A stretch of DNA of 64,000 bases from contig JAPZLL010000034.1 of the NCBI GenBank assembly GCA_036250225.1, positions 105,423 to 169,422 of the forward strand. The letters are read 5' to 3'. The position numbers were made by a program, and so were the translations under genes. Positions 12,213 through 22,521 of this stretch are shown here, in pieces. Numbering within the stretch: the first letter of the stretch is position 1; each line of letters starts with the position of its first letter. Source of the DNA: Cercophora sp. LCS_1 (lineage: Eukaryota > Ascomycota > Sordariomycetes > Sordariales > Lasiosphaeriaceae). The notes beneath the pieces are model-generated. The model worked only from the letters and a program-made list of their open reading frames with translations. It searched no databases and was not told where the DNA came from.

Positions 12213-13792
12213 ATGTCGTTCTTTCAAGGAACTTTGCAGCAGGGCATCGCTACAGCGGTCCAAGAAACCAAGTCTGTAGTTTGTTTTGTGACAGGCAAGT
12301 CATCTCACCATTGCCTGGGGATCGAGGACTAACGAGTGACTAGACAACGAGAGTGAGAGTAAGCGATGGGAGGATGAGTATCTCACAGACGAGAACGTGC
12401 GTATTTGGCAAGGTTCATGCCCAGCCGTTGGGGGGTACTCTAACACAGCGTTCAGGTTGCCCCTTTGCTCCAGTCTGGAGCCGTCACGCTCCGTCTCGAA
12501 GCTGGCTCTCAGGAGGAGGGCTTCCTCGCGCAGCTATACCCACTGCCAAAGAAGCCAACGGTTGTGGTCATCAAGTATGCTCCCTGGGCCCGTGAGATTG
12601 GGTCCCCGACCTGACAGTCCCTACAGAAACTCCGAACTGAAGGAGTACATTGTTTCCGGAGTCGCAAAGGAGGACTTCATTCGCAGGATCACGCAGGTTC
12701 TCAAGCTGGCCACTCTTCCAGCCCAACCAGCTGCCACGGCCGTCTCTCACGCCCCCTCTGAGGCCCATTCTCAACCTAACCCTGCAGACTCTTCGAGCAC
12801 ATCCTCTGGCCGCGCCACACCTCCATCTTCGACTGAGAACCAGCAAGCCCAAGTGCAAGCAATGCTCACCGAGCGTGCCGCTCGTCTAGTCGCACAGAAA
12901 AAGAAAGACGAGGAGGAAGCTCGTAAACGTCGCATCGAAAAGGGGAAAGCAAAGGCAGTAAACCCAGATGCCCAAAGCAAGCACGCCGACACCCTGAAGA
13001 GAAAACAGCGCGAAGCTCGTGAGGAGCGTCAACGCATTCTTAAAGCCATCGAGGACGACAAAATAGCCCGACGCGAGGCCCAAGAGAGGCGGGAGGCCGA
13101 GAGACGAGCCGCCGCGGCTGCTGATGGTGGAGCGGAACCCCAGGTTGCGGAGAGCACATTTGCCCCAGCGAGCCCCTTGTATCCGAAGAGCGGACGGATC
13201 ACGGAACACTGCGCACTTCAGGTCAGGTTGCTGAACGGATCCACCATACGAAGCAAGTTCCTGAGCAAGGATACGCTGAAGGATGTGAGGCAGTGGGTGG
13301 AACAAACGACGAACGGCGATGTAGGGGGCTCCGGGAAAGGGTACACGTTCAAGATACTGCTCACGCCTCTGCCCAACAGGACCGTCGACGTCACGGAAGA
13401 GGGAAAGACCCTTCAGGAGCTCGACCTCACACCTTCAGCGACTCTGATTCTCATACCGGTCACCAAGGCCGTCGAAGCATATGCTTCGGGAAGCAGAAGC
13501 ATACTTTTTGCGCCGATCATTTTTTTGTTGGCAATATTCAATGGTTTCATGAGGGGTGTCGTTATGTTCTTCTCCACGCTGTTTAGCACAGCTGGACCAC
13601 CGTCCGCGCGGCCCTCCCAACCAACTGGAGCAGACCAAACTGGGCGGGGAGCCACCACGGGAAGGGACGGGAGACACGACCAGCAGTTCTACAACGGGAA
13701 CTCGGTAGGTCATCTTGACTGCCTTTCGGGCAGTGCTAACCAAGACACAGACCAATTTTGAGCCACGACCTGAAGACGAGGATGAAGAGTAG
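12213..13792 (+). CDS. UBX-domain ER protein (UBXN4/erasin-like)
   Basis: Five exons (12213-12294, 12344-12396, 12456-12574, 12627-13704, 13751-13792) give 457 residues. Residues 1-115 form a thioredoxin-like UAS-type domain that starts MSFFQGTLQQGI. Next comes a Ser/Pro linker, a long charged coiled coil (about 150-225), then a UBX domain (about 265-350) that should bind Cdc48/p97. After it a hydrophobic hairpin (ILFAPIIFLLAIFNGF and MRGVVMFFSTLF) resembles the ER-membrane loop of erasin/UBXN4. The likely role is Cdc48 recruitment for ER-associated degradation. The first intron begins with GCAAGT and ends with TAG, so it is a GC-AG intron; using it gives the conserved exon 2 sequence SKRWEDEYLTDEN. 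Confidence 0.9.
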
Positions 13793-14052
13793 GAATCAGG
13801 GTCCTTGAGAGGAGAGAAGGGTGCTTTTGTTCAACAATCAAGCACACGATTTAACCAATAGAATTGGCTTGCGTGTCTTGCTGTAGTTTTACGAGAGGAG
13901 TTTTGTTGTTTCGTCCAAAAAAGACACAAGTCAGGATATTCCCGCCAACCCCGGAGCTGACGCTGATCGAGGAAAGAAAAAAGATGCTGAACCCCTCCTA
14001 ACCTCCATGCAATGCAACCCACACTAGCTCTCGCTCACTGCCCGCCAACAGT

Positions 14053-14678
14053 TTAGTACTGGCTAGCAGCGGCCTGGCAGGCTTTCTATCAGATTGTTAG
14101 CATCCATCCTCCAACCAAGTAAAAACCATATATGTAGCAAACTCACAAGCTGCTCCAAGTACCACCCGCAAATCGGCATGTTTCCGCCGTGCTCATCCAT
14201 GCACTTGGTGAAGTTCTGTGTCGCCCCCGCGCAGTTGTTACCCCAGCTGTTGGTGTTGTTGTTGTTGTCCTGAGCAGCCGCGGGAACCTGTGACTGCGCC
14301 TCGGCCGGCGCGCTGGAGCCACCGCCGAAGAGGCCGCCGACGGCGTTGCTGAGAGTGTGGCCAATAGCAGAGCCAACGGCAACGCCACTGTGAACACCTT
14401 GTGTCAGTCTTCTTGTCTCACCCTCTCTCTTTTGTTTCGCACTCGGGATCTGGGGAGGGGAGGGGCGAGGCGTACGCAGCGGTCGAGGCCATCTGGCCGA
14501 AGAGCCCGGGGCCCTGGGAGACGGGGGCCGAGGGAGCGGCAGCGGCCGGAGGAGCAGCCGCGGGAGGATGCGCCGGGGCGTAGGTCGTCGCGGGGCGGGT
14601 CTGTTGCTGCTGGGTGGGAGCAACTGGCTTGCGGGCCGGGGCGGCCGAGGGACGAGCGGCGGATCTTTGGCGAGGCAT
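14053..14678 (-). CDS. MIX17/CHCHD2-like twin-CX9C mitochondrial protein
   Basis: Three exons (14678-14476, 14387-14147, 14085-14053) give 158 residues. The N-terminus is Ala/Pro/Arg-rich with a QQQQ tract and serves as a mitochondrial signal. A Gly/Ala-rich hydrophobic centre (GVAVGSAIGHTL) precedes the CHCH domain, with cysteines in NNCAG, TKCMD, PICGW and, from the last exon, LKACQAAASQY. The pairs are spaced CX9C. Proteins of this family are imported by Mia40 oxidation into the intermembrane space and act around cytochrome oxidase and cristae organisation. The short last exon is supported by completing the second CX9C motif. A CT/CA microsatellite lies directly upstream of the start codon in the presumed 5' leader. 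Confidence 0.93.
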
Positions 14679-14698
14679 GGTGCGTGAGTGTGGGTGTG

Positions 14699-14758
<60 letters not shown>

Positions 14759-15346
14759 GGGGAGAGACTGAGGAGTTTTCGTTTACGAGTTTCGAACGAG
14801 GACGAGGAAAGAGGTTTGCGCGTTTGATGGAGGTGTTGCAAAGGCGCCGGATTTTGCCATTGGCCACTCAGCGGCGTCTCCCGGATGCCGAGCTTCTGCG
14901 GGTCTGGGGTGGTCTGGAAGCCAATCGAAGCTGCAGGAGGGGCTGCGCGATCCCAACGGAAGGCGAAAGGGTTAGGGGTATCAATAGTTTCATGAGCAAG
15001 ATGAGTCTTCACAATCACGAGGAGCTAGATTTCGCCCGCTCTATTGAACTGCCATAATTTATTAGCAGCTAGTAAACTGTTTGGCCTAGCTACTTCGTAC
15101 GGTGTTGCTATTGCATAACCCGGGCTTGACACCCAGCCTTTTCCAGGCTTGGTCTCAAGGTCCTGCCGAGTCTTCTGCTCTTGTCCAAGGAATCTGGACA
15201 ACGACCCAGACTTTGGCCTTCATCCCGCCAAACAAGCTCGTATCGAGCCCCTTTCGTGCCATTAGGGATACCATCCATCCTTGACACCTCGGCTCGGTGT
15301 TGGCTTGGTTTTAAGATACTACTTCCGTCCAATCGGTGCAACATCT
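14679..15346. other. Intergenic region upstream of MIX17, with microsatellite
   Basis: Contains the GT/GA microsatellite next to the MIX17 start and the 3' end of the downstream minus-strand gene. No other coding sequence is evident. Confidence 0.5.
14690..14757. repeat. (GT)n(GA)n compound microsatellite
   Basis: A run of GGGTGT and GT units changes into about 22 GA units. On the transcribed minus strand this reads CT repeats then CA repeats ending roughly a dozen bases before the MIX17 ATG at 14678, so it lies in the 5' untranslated region or core promoter. Confidence 0.9.
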
Positions 15347-15976
15347 TCACTTCTTACTCTTCTTGGACTTCTTTGCGGGCTTCTCGGTGGTTTGGGCGCT
15401 CGTGCTTGCTCCTGTAGACTCCTCTACGGCACGCTTCTTCTGCGCTTTTGCAGCCTTAACAGCGGCTTTCGCGCGTTCCTTAGCAATCTGCTCAGTCAAC
15501 TTCTCCTTGACCTCCTTGTTGTCCGCCTAGAATCAGTGAGCGTAAGGTCTGGATAGAGATGAGGAAACCCAGCCTACCAGATCAGACCGCACGAAGCGAA
15601 TAGCCGCCTCTGTGTTGAGAGTGTTTTCGCGCTCAGGGACGGGCTCCGGGTTTTCAAGTTGCTTGATTTTTTCAAAGTATTGCTTGACACGAGTCAACTC
15701 TGCGAAAACGGCATGCTCCTTGACATCCACCCCGTTCAATCGTAAGGAAGCTGCAACCTGTTAGTATTTGCGGTGATGAGTGAAGGGGAATGATCTACAA
15801 AAAAGGAGTGACTCGATCGCATAAGAAGCCAAAACATAGAGCTTGGCTTTGTTGAGAAGGGGCAACTTTGAAGAGAGGTTTCCGACATCACCCAAAAGAG
15901 GTTTCAGCACCTCTTCGAGCTTGTCCAGAGTCTCGTTAAGGTCGTCAACCTGTGGGGTGATGTCTGAGACGTCCAT
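15347..15976 (-). CDS. LRP1/Rrp47 (C1D family) nuclear exosome cofactor
   Basis: Three exons (15976-15799, 15750-15578, 15526-15347) give 176 residues. Residues 1-120 form the helical Sas10/C1D domain: LDKLEEVLKPLL, then KLPLLNKAKLYVLASYAIESLLFSSLRLNGVD, the family signature, then HAVFAELTRVKQYFEKI. The C-terminus is Lys/Ala-rich and ends in KKSKKSKK, as in RNA-binding C1D proteins. Yeast Lrp1/Rrp47 binds Rrp6 and supports nuclear exosome processing of rRNA and snoRNA. The start MDVSDI at 15976 was chosen because it begins the domain; an ATG at 16048 in the same frame would add 24 residues. Confidence 0.92.
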
Positions 15977-16555
15977 GATGCTGTTCGTTGACACTGTTAG
16001 GGAGTTTAAAATTTCTTGCGAAAAAGCGTCCAAGGACTCAATGATCACTGAAGCAGCCCTTCAAACTGAAAACAAAGAAGGCGATGCATGGGTTGGTTTT
16101 GCCCAGGAACATTTTCTGTGCCAAGACCAGGACCCTGCACCGCTGCGGACACAGTGGGGGGATATCAACGATTAGCCTTATCGGAAGCTAACCAATCGCT
16201 GTGACGGTATTTTTCAGGCCATAGGAAAGCCGCGGCGCGTTCTAAAAAAATTGTTCGTGGTGATTTCATCGAAGCAGACCTTCAGAAGATCGCTGGCTCT
16301 CTTGTCACCTTCGCTAATACAGCAAAGCTCGAACAAACCGAGGTGTAATTGGCACACTCGGCATCTTCTTGGGGGTATTTCAGCGTCATATTACATTTTC
16401 TCCGGTCGAACGTTGCGGCACATGCCTTAGCCCGCGAACATCTCGGACGACCCGGCATTTGTGACGCCCACGGGCACTCAGTAACATGATCTCCCAGCGA
16501 TTCACATAAAGCCGTCAACCTGTTTAACTTTCTGGGAAGCCGACCGCAGTCGCGG
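15977..16555. other. Divergent promoter region (LRP1 / ketopantoate-reductase-like)
   Basis: A 579-bp spacer between head-to-head genes. No supported coding sequence. Confidence 0.45.
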
Positions 16556-18391
16556 GTGTTTGCACGAATACCCTGCAGGCACATACAATGGAGTCGCAAT
16601 AGCGTTTGGGCGGGCCGGGGGGCCAGACTGCGGTCCACAACAACGTCAACCGCCCCTGCGGAAACGCGTGACAAGCCAGAAGGGCTGACGGATCATTTTC
16701 CGGGCTTGGACGGCGGTTGGACGGCAAGGGGGCCGGTCTGGGGGCCGCGCCCCGATATCAAGCGCGATCACAGGCCTGGGGCATATCGGAAGGTGAAGCT
16801 TGAGAGCCGCCCCAAGGGCCGTACCGAGGAGCCATCTCGAGATGCGACTCAACGTTTGAAAGAAGGCGAGCGGTCGGCGCTGGAAAGGGAACCGGGACGT
16901 GGACCAGAAGCGATCGAAGAACCGGCAGAACGACAGGGCGACGAACAAGAGCCTTCTATGTCCAACCGGCTCAGCCCAACAGCAATGCTGGAGATTGCAA
17001 CACCACTCAGAGAGCCGCAGGCTGAGCCAGCGCCGGAGAACGAGGCCTCAGCTACGATTGCGGAGTCGACAGTAACCCTCACAAGCAGCACAACTCTTGC
17101 GTCAACTCCGAACAAACTTCAACCTCCGCCAGAAGATACTCAAACAACAGAAACGATCAGGCGAAACTTGATACAAGAAATCCCAGAAACTGAGGAGCGG
17201 GACTTGCGAGTCAAAGAAGGCGAGGGGACGACAGAGCGGAAGAGATTGGTGCCTTGGGAACCATCAGACCAGATACACGTTCTGGGTAATGATTTGCCCG
17301 GTCGGTATATCACCCACATGCTCGCAGGCTGTCAATCTATACCCCCGGTTCGTTATCTTCTTCCAAGTCATCAGCTTTGGAAAGACTGGGTAGCATGCGG
17401 AGGGAAATCCACCCTACACAGGGGGAACCAGTCTACCACCAACACCCGAGTTGTAGGGGAATTTATTCGCCCAGTCAACCGACCACCCAAACCCTACTGG
17501 CCGGATACGAACGAAGAAGTTATCCATAATCTCGTCGTTACGGTACCTGCTGGTCTTGTCCTCAAATCCTTGGAGCCCATCGTCCACAGGCTCGATCACA
17601 GATCAGCGATCTGTCTCGTCCAGGACGGGTTGGGGATCGTCGAGGATATCATCCAGGCATACTTTCCCGATCAGTTCACACGTCCTACCTTCATACTGGG
17701 ACAAATGACGACACGTTTGAGGCATCCTGGCAGCCAGTTTTCGGTAGCTGAGTTACACCAACGGCCGCTGTACCTTTCCATCTACACCCCTCACGGTCGT
17801 GGCCTGACCACCCCCAACTTGATCAAACATCATCCCCCGCCCGAGCGTGTTTTACGACAGACACACTTTCTCGGGCTTCTCACAGCCATGCCGGGACTCA
17901 TCGGGCAAGGCGAGTCCATGAGCAATTTTCTGCACCGAAAAATCCCGACAACTGCCTTCCGCGCCGTTGTTGACCCCGTCACGACTATACTTGACTGCAC
18001 ATACGACAGGATTCAGTCCAACAAGTACGCCAGGGAGCTCATAGATAATTGCATCGCCGAGATTTGTGATGTCGTGAGCCGTTTTCCGGAGTGTCGCGAC
18101 CTTCCAGCATTCCGGCGATTGTACCTAGGCACATCACTCCGGCGAGAAGTTTACCACATGCTCCATGGTCAGAAAACGGCCGACAGCGCTATGCGGTCCA
18201 GGACATCTCGCGGGTGGGAGACAGATATCGACTACCTGACCGGATATTTCGTGCAGCGAGGACGCGCGCTGAAGGTCTCGGTCAGTGCTCTTGAAACGCT
18301 GCTGCTGGCAGTCAAGTCGAGACAGACTCTGGTGAGAAGCCAATGGGACAAGGGGATATCGTTTGAAGATGACACGAAGTCGCCGCTGTGA
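16556..18391 (+). CDS. Ketopantoate reductase-like mitochondrial protein (degenerate Rossmann motif)
   Basis: A single exon of 611 residues. The first 35 residues are Arg/Ser/Ala-rich without acids, a likely mitochondrial presequence. Residues 40-230 are disordered and charged. A Rossmann-like domain then begins at IHVLGNDLPGRYITHMLAG, followed by VRYLLPSHQLWKDW and a long region ending in an all-helical domain (SRFPECRDLPAFRRLYLG...RGWETDIDYLTGYFVQRGRAL) that resembles the ApbA/PanE C-terminal domain. In real reductases the loop is GxGxxG; here it is G-N-D-L-P-G. That suggests weak or absent NADP binding, as in yeast Cbs2, a COB translational activator with this fold. A role in mitochondrial gene expression is inference. 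The gene is intact and of normal base composition. Confidence 0.72.
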   Translation: MFARIPCRHIQWSRNSVWAGRGARLRSTTTSTAPAETRDKPEGLTDHFPGLDGGWTARGPVWGPRPDIKRDHRPGAYRKVKLESRPKGRTEEPSRDATQRLKEGERSALEREPGRGPEAIEEPAERQGDEQEPSMSNRLSPTAMLEIATPLREPQAEPAPENEASATIAESTVTLTSSTTLASTPNKLQPPPEDTQTTETIRRNLIQEIPETEERDLRVKEGEGTTERKRLVPWEPSDQIHVLGNDLPGRYITHMLAGCQSIPPVRYLLPSHQLWKDWVACGGKSTLHRGNQSTTNTRVVGEFIRPVNRPPKPYWPDTNEEVIHNLVVTVPAGLVLKSLEPIVHRLDHRSAICLVQDGLGIVEDIIQAYFPDQFTRPTFILGQMTTRLRHPGSQFSVAELHQRPLYLSIYTPHGRGLTTPNLIKHHPPPERVLRQTHFLGLLTAMPGLIGQGESMSNFLHRKIPTTAFRAVVDPVTTILDCTYDRIQSNKYARELIDNCIAEICDVVSRFPECRDLPAFRRLYLGTSLRREVYHMLHGQKTADSAMRSRTSRGWETDIDYLTGYFVQRGRALKVSVSALETLLLAVKSRQTLVRSQWDKGISFEDDTKSPL

Positions 18392-18795
18392 GACGAAGAA
18401 AATTGGGCGGTTCGAGGCAAAGCCAACGCCTCAAATGTATAACTAAGTTGGAAATGCCTGCATTCAACACCCATTGAAGACGGACTGGTGTATCATATAC
18501 TGTACGAATCATTCACGGAAGGCACATAGAATCGCAAAAAGGACTAGAAGACACGCACGCATTGTATATAATATTTTCAAATCTATTAACGCCATCCTTC
18601 TAGGTTGAGCTTGATCAAAGTTGTGGTCTGATGCCACTGCCGCTGGCTGCGTGTTTAGGCTGCGGCCCCCTGGCCTGATGCGATAACACGAGCCCCACCA
18701 AAATTCAGCTCTCAACCCCGCGATCGCAAAGGCAACACCTTCTCCCAGCTCACAACTAGTTCACTACGAAGAGACACTCGGTTCTACTCCCCGAG
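18392..18795. other. Intergenic spacer
   Basis: About 400 bp between the reductase-like gene and PDCD5, holding a 3' region and the PDCD5 promoter. No gene seen. Confidence 0.45.
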
Positions 18796-19380
18796 ATGGA
18801 TGACGCCGAACTAGAAAAGGTGGGCTATGATGCCTCAAAACCGTTGTCTCGCCTATCTAATCCCTGATGTCGCCGCAGATCAGGAAAGCTCGCCTTGAGC
18901 AGCTCAAGGCCCAGAGCGGGGGAGGCAAAGCCAGCCCAGGAGGCGGCGGCGGCGGCGGCGGCAGCGATCCGGCGCAACGGCAGTAAGTCTCTTCCGTCGG
19001 TCTAGTTATTCCGACCAGCATAGCTAACAGCTCGTGCAGGCAGCAGGAAGGTAACACACCCCGCGACGACGGTAGCGATGACGACCGATAGCTAACTCGA
19101 GACGCCAGCCGAGGCGCGCCAATCGATCCTCAACCAGATCTTGCAACCCGAAGCGGCAGACCGGCTGGGGCGCATCAGGATGGTCAAGGAGCAGCGAGCG
19201 ACGGATGTGGAGAACCGGCTGATCATGCTCGCGCAATCAGGCCAGCTACGACAAAAGGTGACAGAGGACCAACTGAAGGAGCTCCTCAACGCTATGGCAG
19301 AGACAAAAGAGGAGGAGAAGATTGTCGTCAGCCGACGCAAGGGGTGGGAGGACGACGACGATGACTTGTTTGACCTCTAA
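18796..19380 (+). CDS. PDCD5/TFAR19 family DNA-binding protein
   Basis: Four exons (18796-18819, 18879-18982, 19040-19050, 19109-19380) give 136 residues; the third exon is only 11 nt. The protein begins MDDAELEKIRKARLEQL, has a Gly-rich insert encoded by a GGC repeat, and continues through QILQPEAADRLGRI and VEDQL-like helices to the acidic end DDDDLFDL. This matches the PDCD5 three-helix fold plus tail, including the conserved RKGWEDDDDDLFD end. In animals PDCD5 works with TIP60 and the CCT chaperonin; in fungi its role is less clear. The tiny exon is supported because splicing it in restores the Q-Q-E-A-E-A-R-Q series. Confidence 0.93.
18935..18965. repeat. GGC trinucleotide run in PDCD5
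   Basis: About nine GGC/GGA triplets encode a poly-Gly stretch between the first helix and the core of the PDCD5 homologue. Confidence 0.8.
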
Positions 19381-19509
19381 ACAAACAAAAACCAAAAGAA
19401 GACTATGATACCTTGCCTCGAACAATTCCTACATGCAAATGCCCTAATCATACAAGACAACGCCGTAGCCATACAAGCAGCAATAATACATCCAGACAGC
19501 GGTATCAGA

Positions 19510-20346
19510 TCATAACCCCTTGGCCTTTCTCCTCTCCTCCCTCTCCCGTCTCCTCGCCTCCCTCAAATCAGGCGGACTCTCCACGCCCAACTCCTTCCTC
19601 AACTCATCCACATCCCTCTCCAGCACCTCCTCCCAATACACATTAATCACCTCCTTTGCCCTTAACCCGTTCCGCAGCGCCCACGGTAGATACACCTCCC
19701 TGAACCGCTTCCGCTCGCTCGGCTTCATCGTGCCCGCCGCAAACGCCGCCAGCCCCGTCATGGGCAGCAGCGTATTCGCAAACTCGAACGCCTTGAGCGC
19801 CACCTCGCCCTCCCGCACAATCGGAAGCCCCGTAAGGGCATGGTAGAAATCATGACACTCCCTGTACCGCTGCATGACGTAGGCGCACTCCGCATCGTCG
19901 ATGTACCGCACCGCCGACCGCGTGTCGGGCGACACGCCCTCGCGGTCGAGCCACGTAATGTACGTGTTGCCCACAGTATTGCGCGGCAGCGAGCGCAGGT
20001 AAGGCAGGTTGAGCGAGGACGAGGTGATGCGTGGTCGGTCGCGGAGGATGCGGCGGCCCGTTGGGTCCGCGAGCATGGCGTCGCGGAGGCGGTAGATGAA
20101 GTAGGGCGCTGCGGTTGCTTCGGCAAATGCGGCTATTAGGTCGCCTCTTCGTGGGTCGCGCAGGGACATGAGGCCCGAGCCGATCGCTAAGAAGGCTCTC
20201 TCGAGCCGGTTGAGTGGGATGTGGCCCGGGTAGTTGGGCGGTGGGCGGGATGGGGTGTAGGAGCGGGCTTGGAGCAGAGGGATGCATGGTCGGAGGCGGT
20301 TGGCGCGGGCTGCGAGAGCCGCTGTGCGTTTGAGCGTTACCTCCAT
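19510..20346 (-). CDS. COQ4: COQ4 ubiquinone biosynthesis protein
   Basis: A single exon of 278 residues from ATG 20346. The N-terminus is Arg/Ala-rich (TLKRTAALAARANRLR) and fits a mitochondrial presequence. Core features are NYPGHIPLNRLERAFLAIGS, the metal-binding HDFYH motif in the family's HDxxH pattern, and a C-terminal PWALRNGLRAKEVINVYWE. COQ4 organises the CoQ synthome on the matrix face of the inner membrane and is linked to the C1 decarboxylation and hydroxylation of the ring. The frame stays open to an ATG at 20445, which would add 33 residues; I prefer 20346 because the targeting peptide starts there. The 3' end is 129 bp from the PDCD5 stop (convergent). Confidence 0.95.
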   Translation of the reverse strand: MEVTLKRTAALAARANRLRPCIPLLQARSYTPSRPPPNYPGHIPLNRLERAFLAIGSGLMSLRDPRRGDLIAAFAEATAAPYFIYRLRDAMLADPTGRRILRDRPRITSSSLNLPYLRSLPRNTVGNTYITWLDREGVSPDTRSAVRYIDDAECAYVMQRYRECHDFYHALTGLPIVREGEVALKAFEFANTLLPMTGLAAFAAGTMKPSERKRFREVYLPWALRNGLRAKEVINVYWEEVLERDVDELRKELGVESPPDLREARRREREERRKAKGL

Positions 20347-20707
20347 GGTTGGCGCATTCTGTGAGGGAGAATTGGTGGTTGAAAAAGGTGGTTCGATGTT
20401 TGATGCCGAAGCCCTCGGTGAGGGTGCAAGGATTCTTGCTTTCACCGGCTAATTACACACCGGTGTGGTAGAAGGGAAGCCAGCCTTTGACCTCGAAACA
20501 TGAAGCTAACTGTCTCCGACGACATTACCCCCATTGAAAGTAATTGGGGATCTGATATTTGAGATATTGGCTTTTTTGTTGAGCCGATTGTGAGCCGGGC
20601 CGTGAAAAGTCGCTCAGAGCTTTAAAAAAAAAACCCCGATTCTCACACTCAACATTCATGTTCTCTCGCTCAACACCGTCTCACACAGAGAAGCTTCAAC
20701 ATATACC
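20347..20707. other. Divergent promoter region (COQ4 / SET gene)
   Basis: A 361-bp spacer between head-to-head genes, with a pyrimidine-rich, TCACACTC-containing stretch just before the SET gene start. No coding sequence. Confidence 0.45.
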
Positions 20708-21919
20708 ATGACGAAGAACACCAAATCCGAGACGATGGTCTCACCAAACGCCAAAAAGAGAAAACGGAGCTCAACAACGGACATCTACGACACCCTCCTC
20801 ACCTGGGCCTCCCACCAAGGCATCGCCCTCCACCACATCACCCCCCAGCGTATCCCCGGCCGCGGCGTAGGCATCGTAGCCACCAAGCCCCTCAAGGCCG
20901 GCGCCCTCCTCCTCCACGTGCCGACCACCTCCCTCCGAACCATCGACACAATACCCAGACCCATCATCCGGTCCCACCCAAAAGACACCCCCGTCCACGG
21001 CCTGCTTGCCACCACCCTCGCCCTCGACGCGACCCCAACCTATTCCGCCTGGAACGCCGTCGTCCCGACCCGCCAATCCATCACCTCCTCCCTCCCTCTG
21101 ACCTGGCCCACCGCCCTCCACGCCTTCCTGCCCCTCCCGGCAGCTTCCCTCTTCACCAAGCAACTCCAAAAATTCACCCGCGACTGGACCACCTTTACCG
21201 CGCTCTACCCCGATTCCCTCGTCGCCCGCGCCGAATACATGTACCACTGGCTCCTGGTCAACACCCGCACCTTTTACCACGAGACCCCCAAAACGAGACG
21301 CAACCGGCTCCCGCGCGAAGACAGAATGGTCCTCCAGCCCGTCGCCGACCTGTTCAACCACTCCGATTCCGGGTGCAACGTCTCCTTTGACGCGTCGTGC
21401 TTCACCATCACGGCTGATCGCGCTTACGAAAAGGGAGAGGAGGTGTACATCTGCTATGGCAGCCACGGGAACGACTTTTTGCTTGTCGAGTACGGGTTTG
21501 TCATGACGGAAAACAAGTGGGACGAGGTATCTCTCGATGAGGCGATTTTGCCTGAGTTGAGCGCGCGGCAGAGGGAAATGCTGGAGGAAAAGGGGTTTTT
21601 GGGGAAATATGTGTTGGATGCCGAGACGGTTTGTTATCGGACGCAGGTTGCGGCGAGGATGCTGTGTGTTTCGGGGAGGGAGTGGACGAGGTTTGTGGAC
21701 GAGGGGGAGGGGAGCGATGAGGAGGCTGCCCAGGCGAAGACGGACGAGAGGTTGGTTGGGATCCTGAACAAGTATAAGGGGAGGATAAGGGAGAGGTTGG
21801 AGGAGTTGAGGGTGTTGGAGGATGGGGAGGTGTCTCAGAGGGAGATGCTGGCTTTGAGGTGGAGGCAGATTGAGGAGTTGGTGGGGAGGACGATAGCGAG
21901 GCTTGAGACTAGCAAGTAA
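20708..21919 (+). CDS. SET-domain protein lysine methyltransferase (RKM/SETD6-like)
   Basis: A single exon of 403 residues. After a Lys-rich start, the SET domain opens at RIPGRGVGIVATKPLKAGALLL. A long I-SET insert follows, then the pseudoknot residues DLFNHSDSGCNVSFD and EVYICYGSHGNDFLLVEYGF. The rest is the helical substrate-binding domain of the Rubisco-LSMT class. NHS and YG are the AdoMet-binding and catalytic elements and are intact. Relatives methylate ribosomal proteins (yeast Rkm1-4) or, in SETD6, other nuclear proteins; the substrate here cannot be told from sequence. Codon third positions in the first half are strongly C-biased and drift to G/T in the second half. Confidence 0.88.
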   Translation: MTKNTKSETMVSPNAKKRKRSSTTDIYDTLLTWASHQGIALHHITPQRIPGRGVGIVATKPLKAGALLLHVPTTSLRTIDTIPRPIIRSHPKDTPVHGLLATTLALDATPTYSAWNAVVPTRQSITSSLPLTWPTALHAFLPLPAASLFTKQLQKFTRDWTTFTALYPDSLVARAEYMYHWLLVNTRTFYHETPKTRRNRLPREDRMVLQPVADLFNHSDSGCNVSFDASCFTITADRAYEKGEEVYICYGSHGNDFLLVEYGFVMTENKWDEVSLDEAILPELSARQREMLEEKGFLGKYVLDAETVCYRTQVAARMLCVSGREWTRFVDEGEGSDEEAAQAKTDERLVGILNKYKGRIRERLEELRVLEDGEVSQREMLALRWRQIEELVGRTIARLETSK

Positions 21920-22521
21920 ACGACAAAAGTGGAATCGCCTAGTTTCTGTTGGCGTTGTATTCCCTCTGTGATTGTCACCACCCCTTGTCTATCTTCTCAA
22001 AGCATCCAAGGACTTGACAAGTTTCAACTTTGCACTTGACACCGTCAGACTTGTCCGCCACATGTATTATTACGCCCTATCCCCAGGCTCAACAATGGCA
22101 GCCAGGGCCTTACAGATCCTCTTGTACTCTTCCCGGTTTGTGCATAGTCCTTTCTTCAGGACACGATACACACCCGCCATTCTAATCGTGGCCGTTTGTC
22201 AGGGACTTACATAGACACACATCCATGCACTAAAACATCAAACTCATCTAAAAGTTCCCATTGTGCTGCCTCTCCGGCAATGTGATCACCCTCCGACCAT
22301 ATTGATATCTTCCCGAAAGTTTGCCCTTCCGTGAACTCCGTGAACAACCATGCTCTTCGTCAAAAAATAGTCATGGCCTTGAAAAGATGGCAAAATCCCC
22401 TGTCCCTCAGCGCAAACCCCCATGGATGACAGGATTGATGGCAAAGCGTGTCCCATATCAACCCCCAAAAATATTTGGTTCAAAATGCCGGAACCTCCTT
22501 GATATAACCCCATTCTCCCCC
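21920..22521. other. Convergent 3' region (SET gene / DNA glycosylase)
   Basis: About 600 bp of spacer. No domain-bearing reading frame or repeat recognised. Confidence 0.45.
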
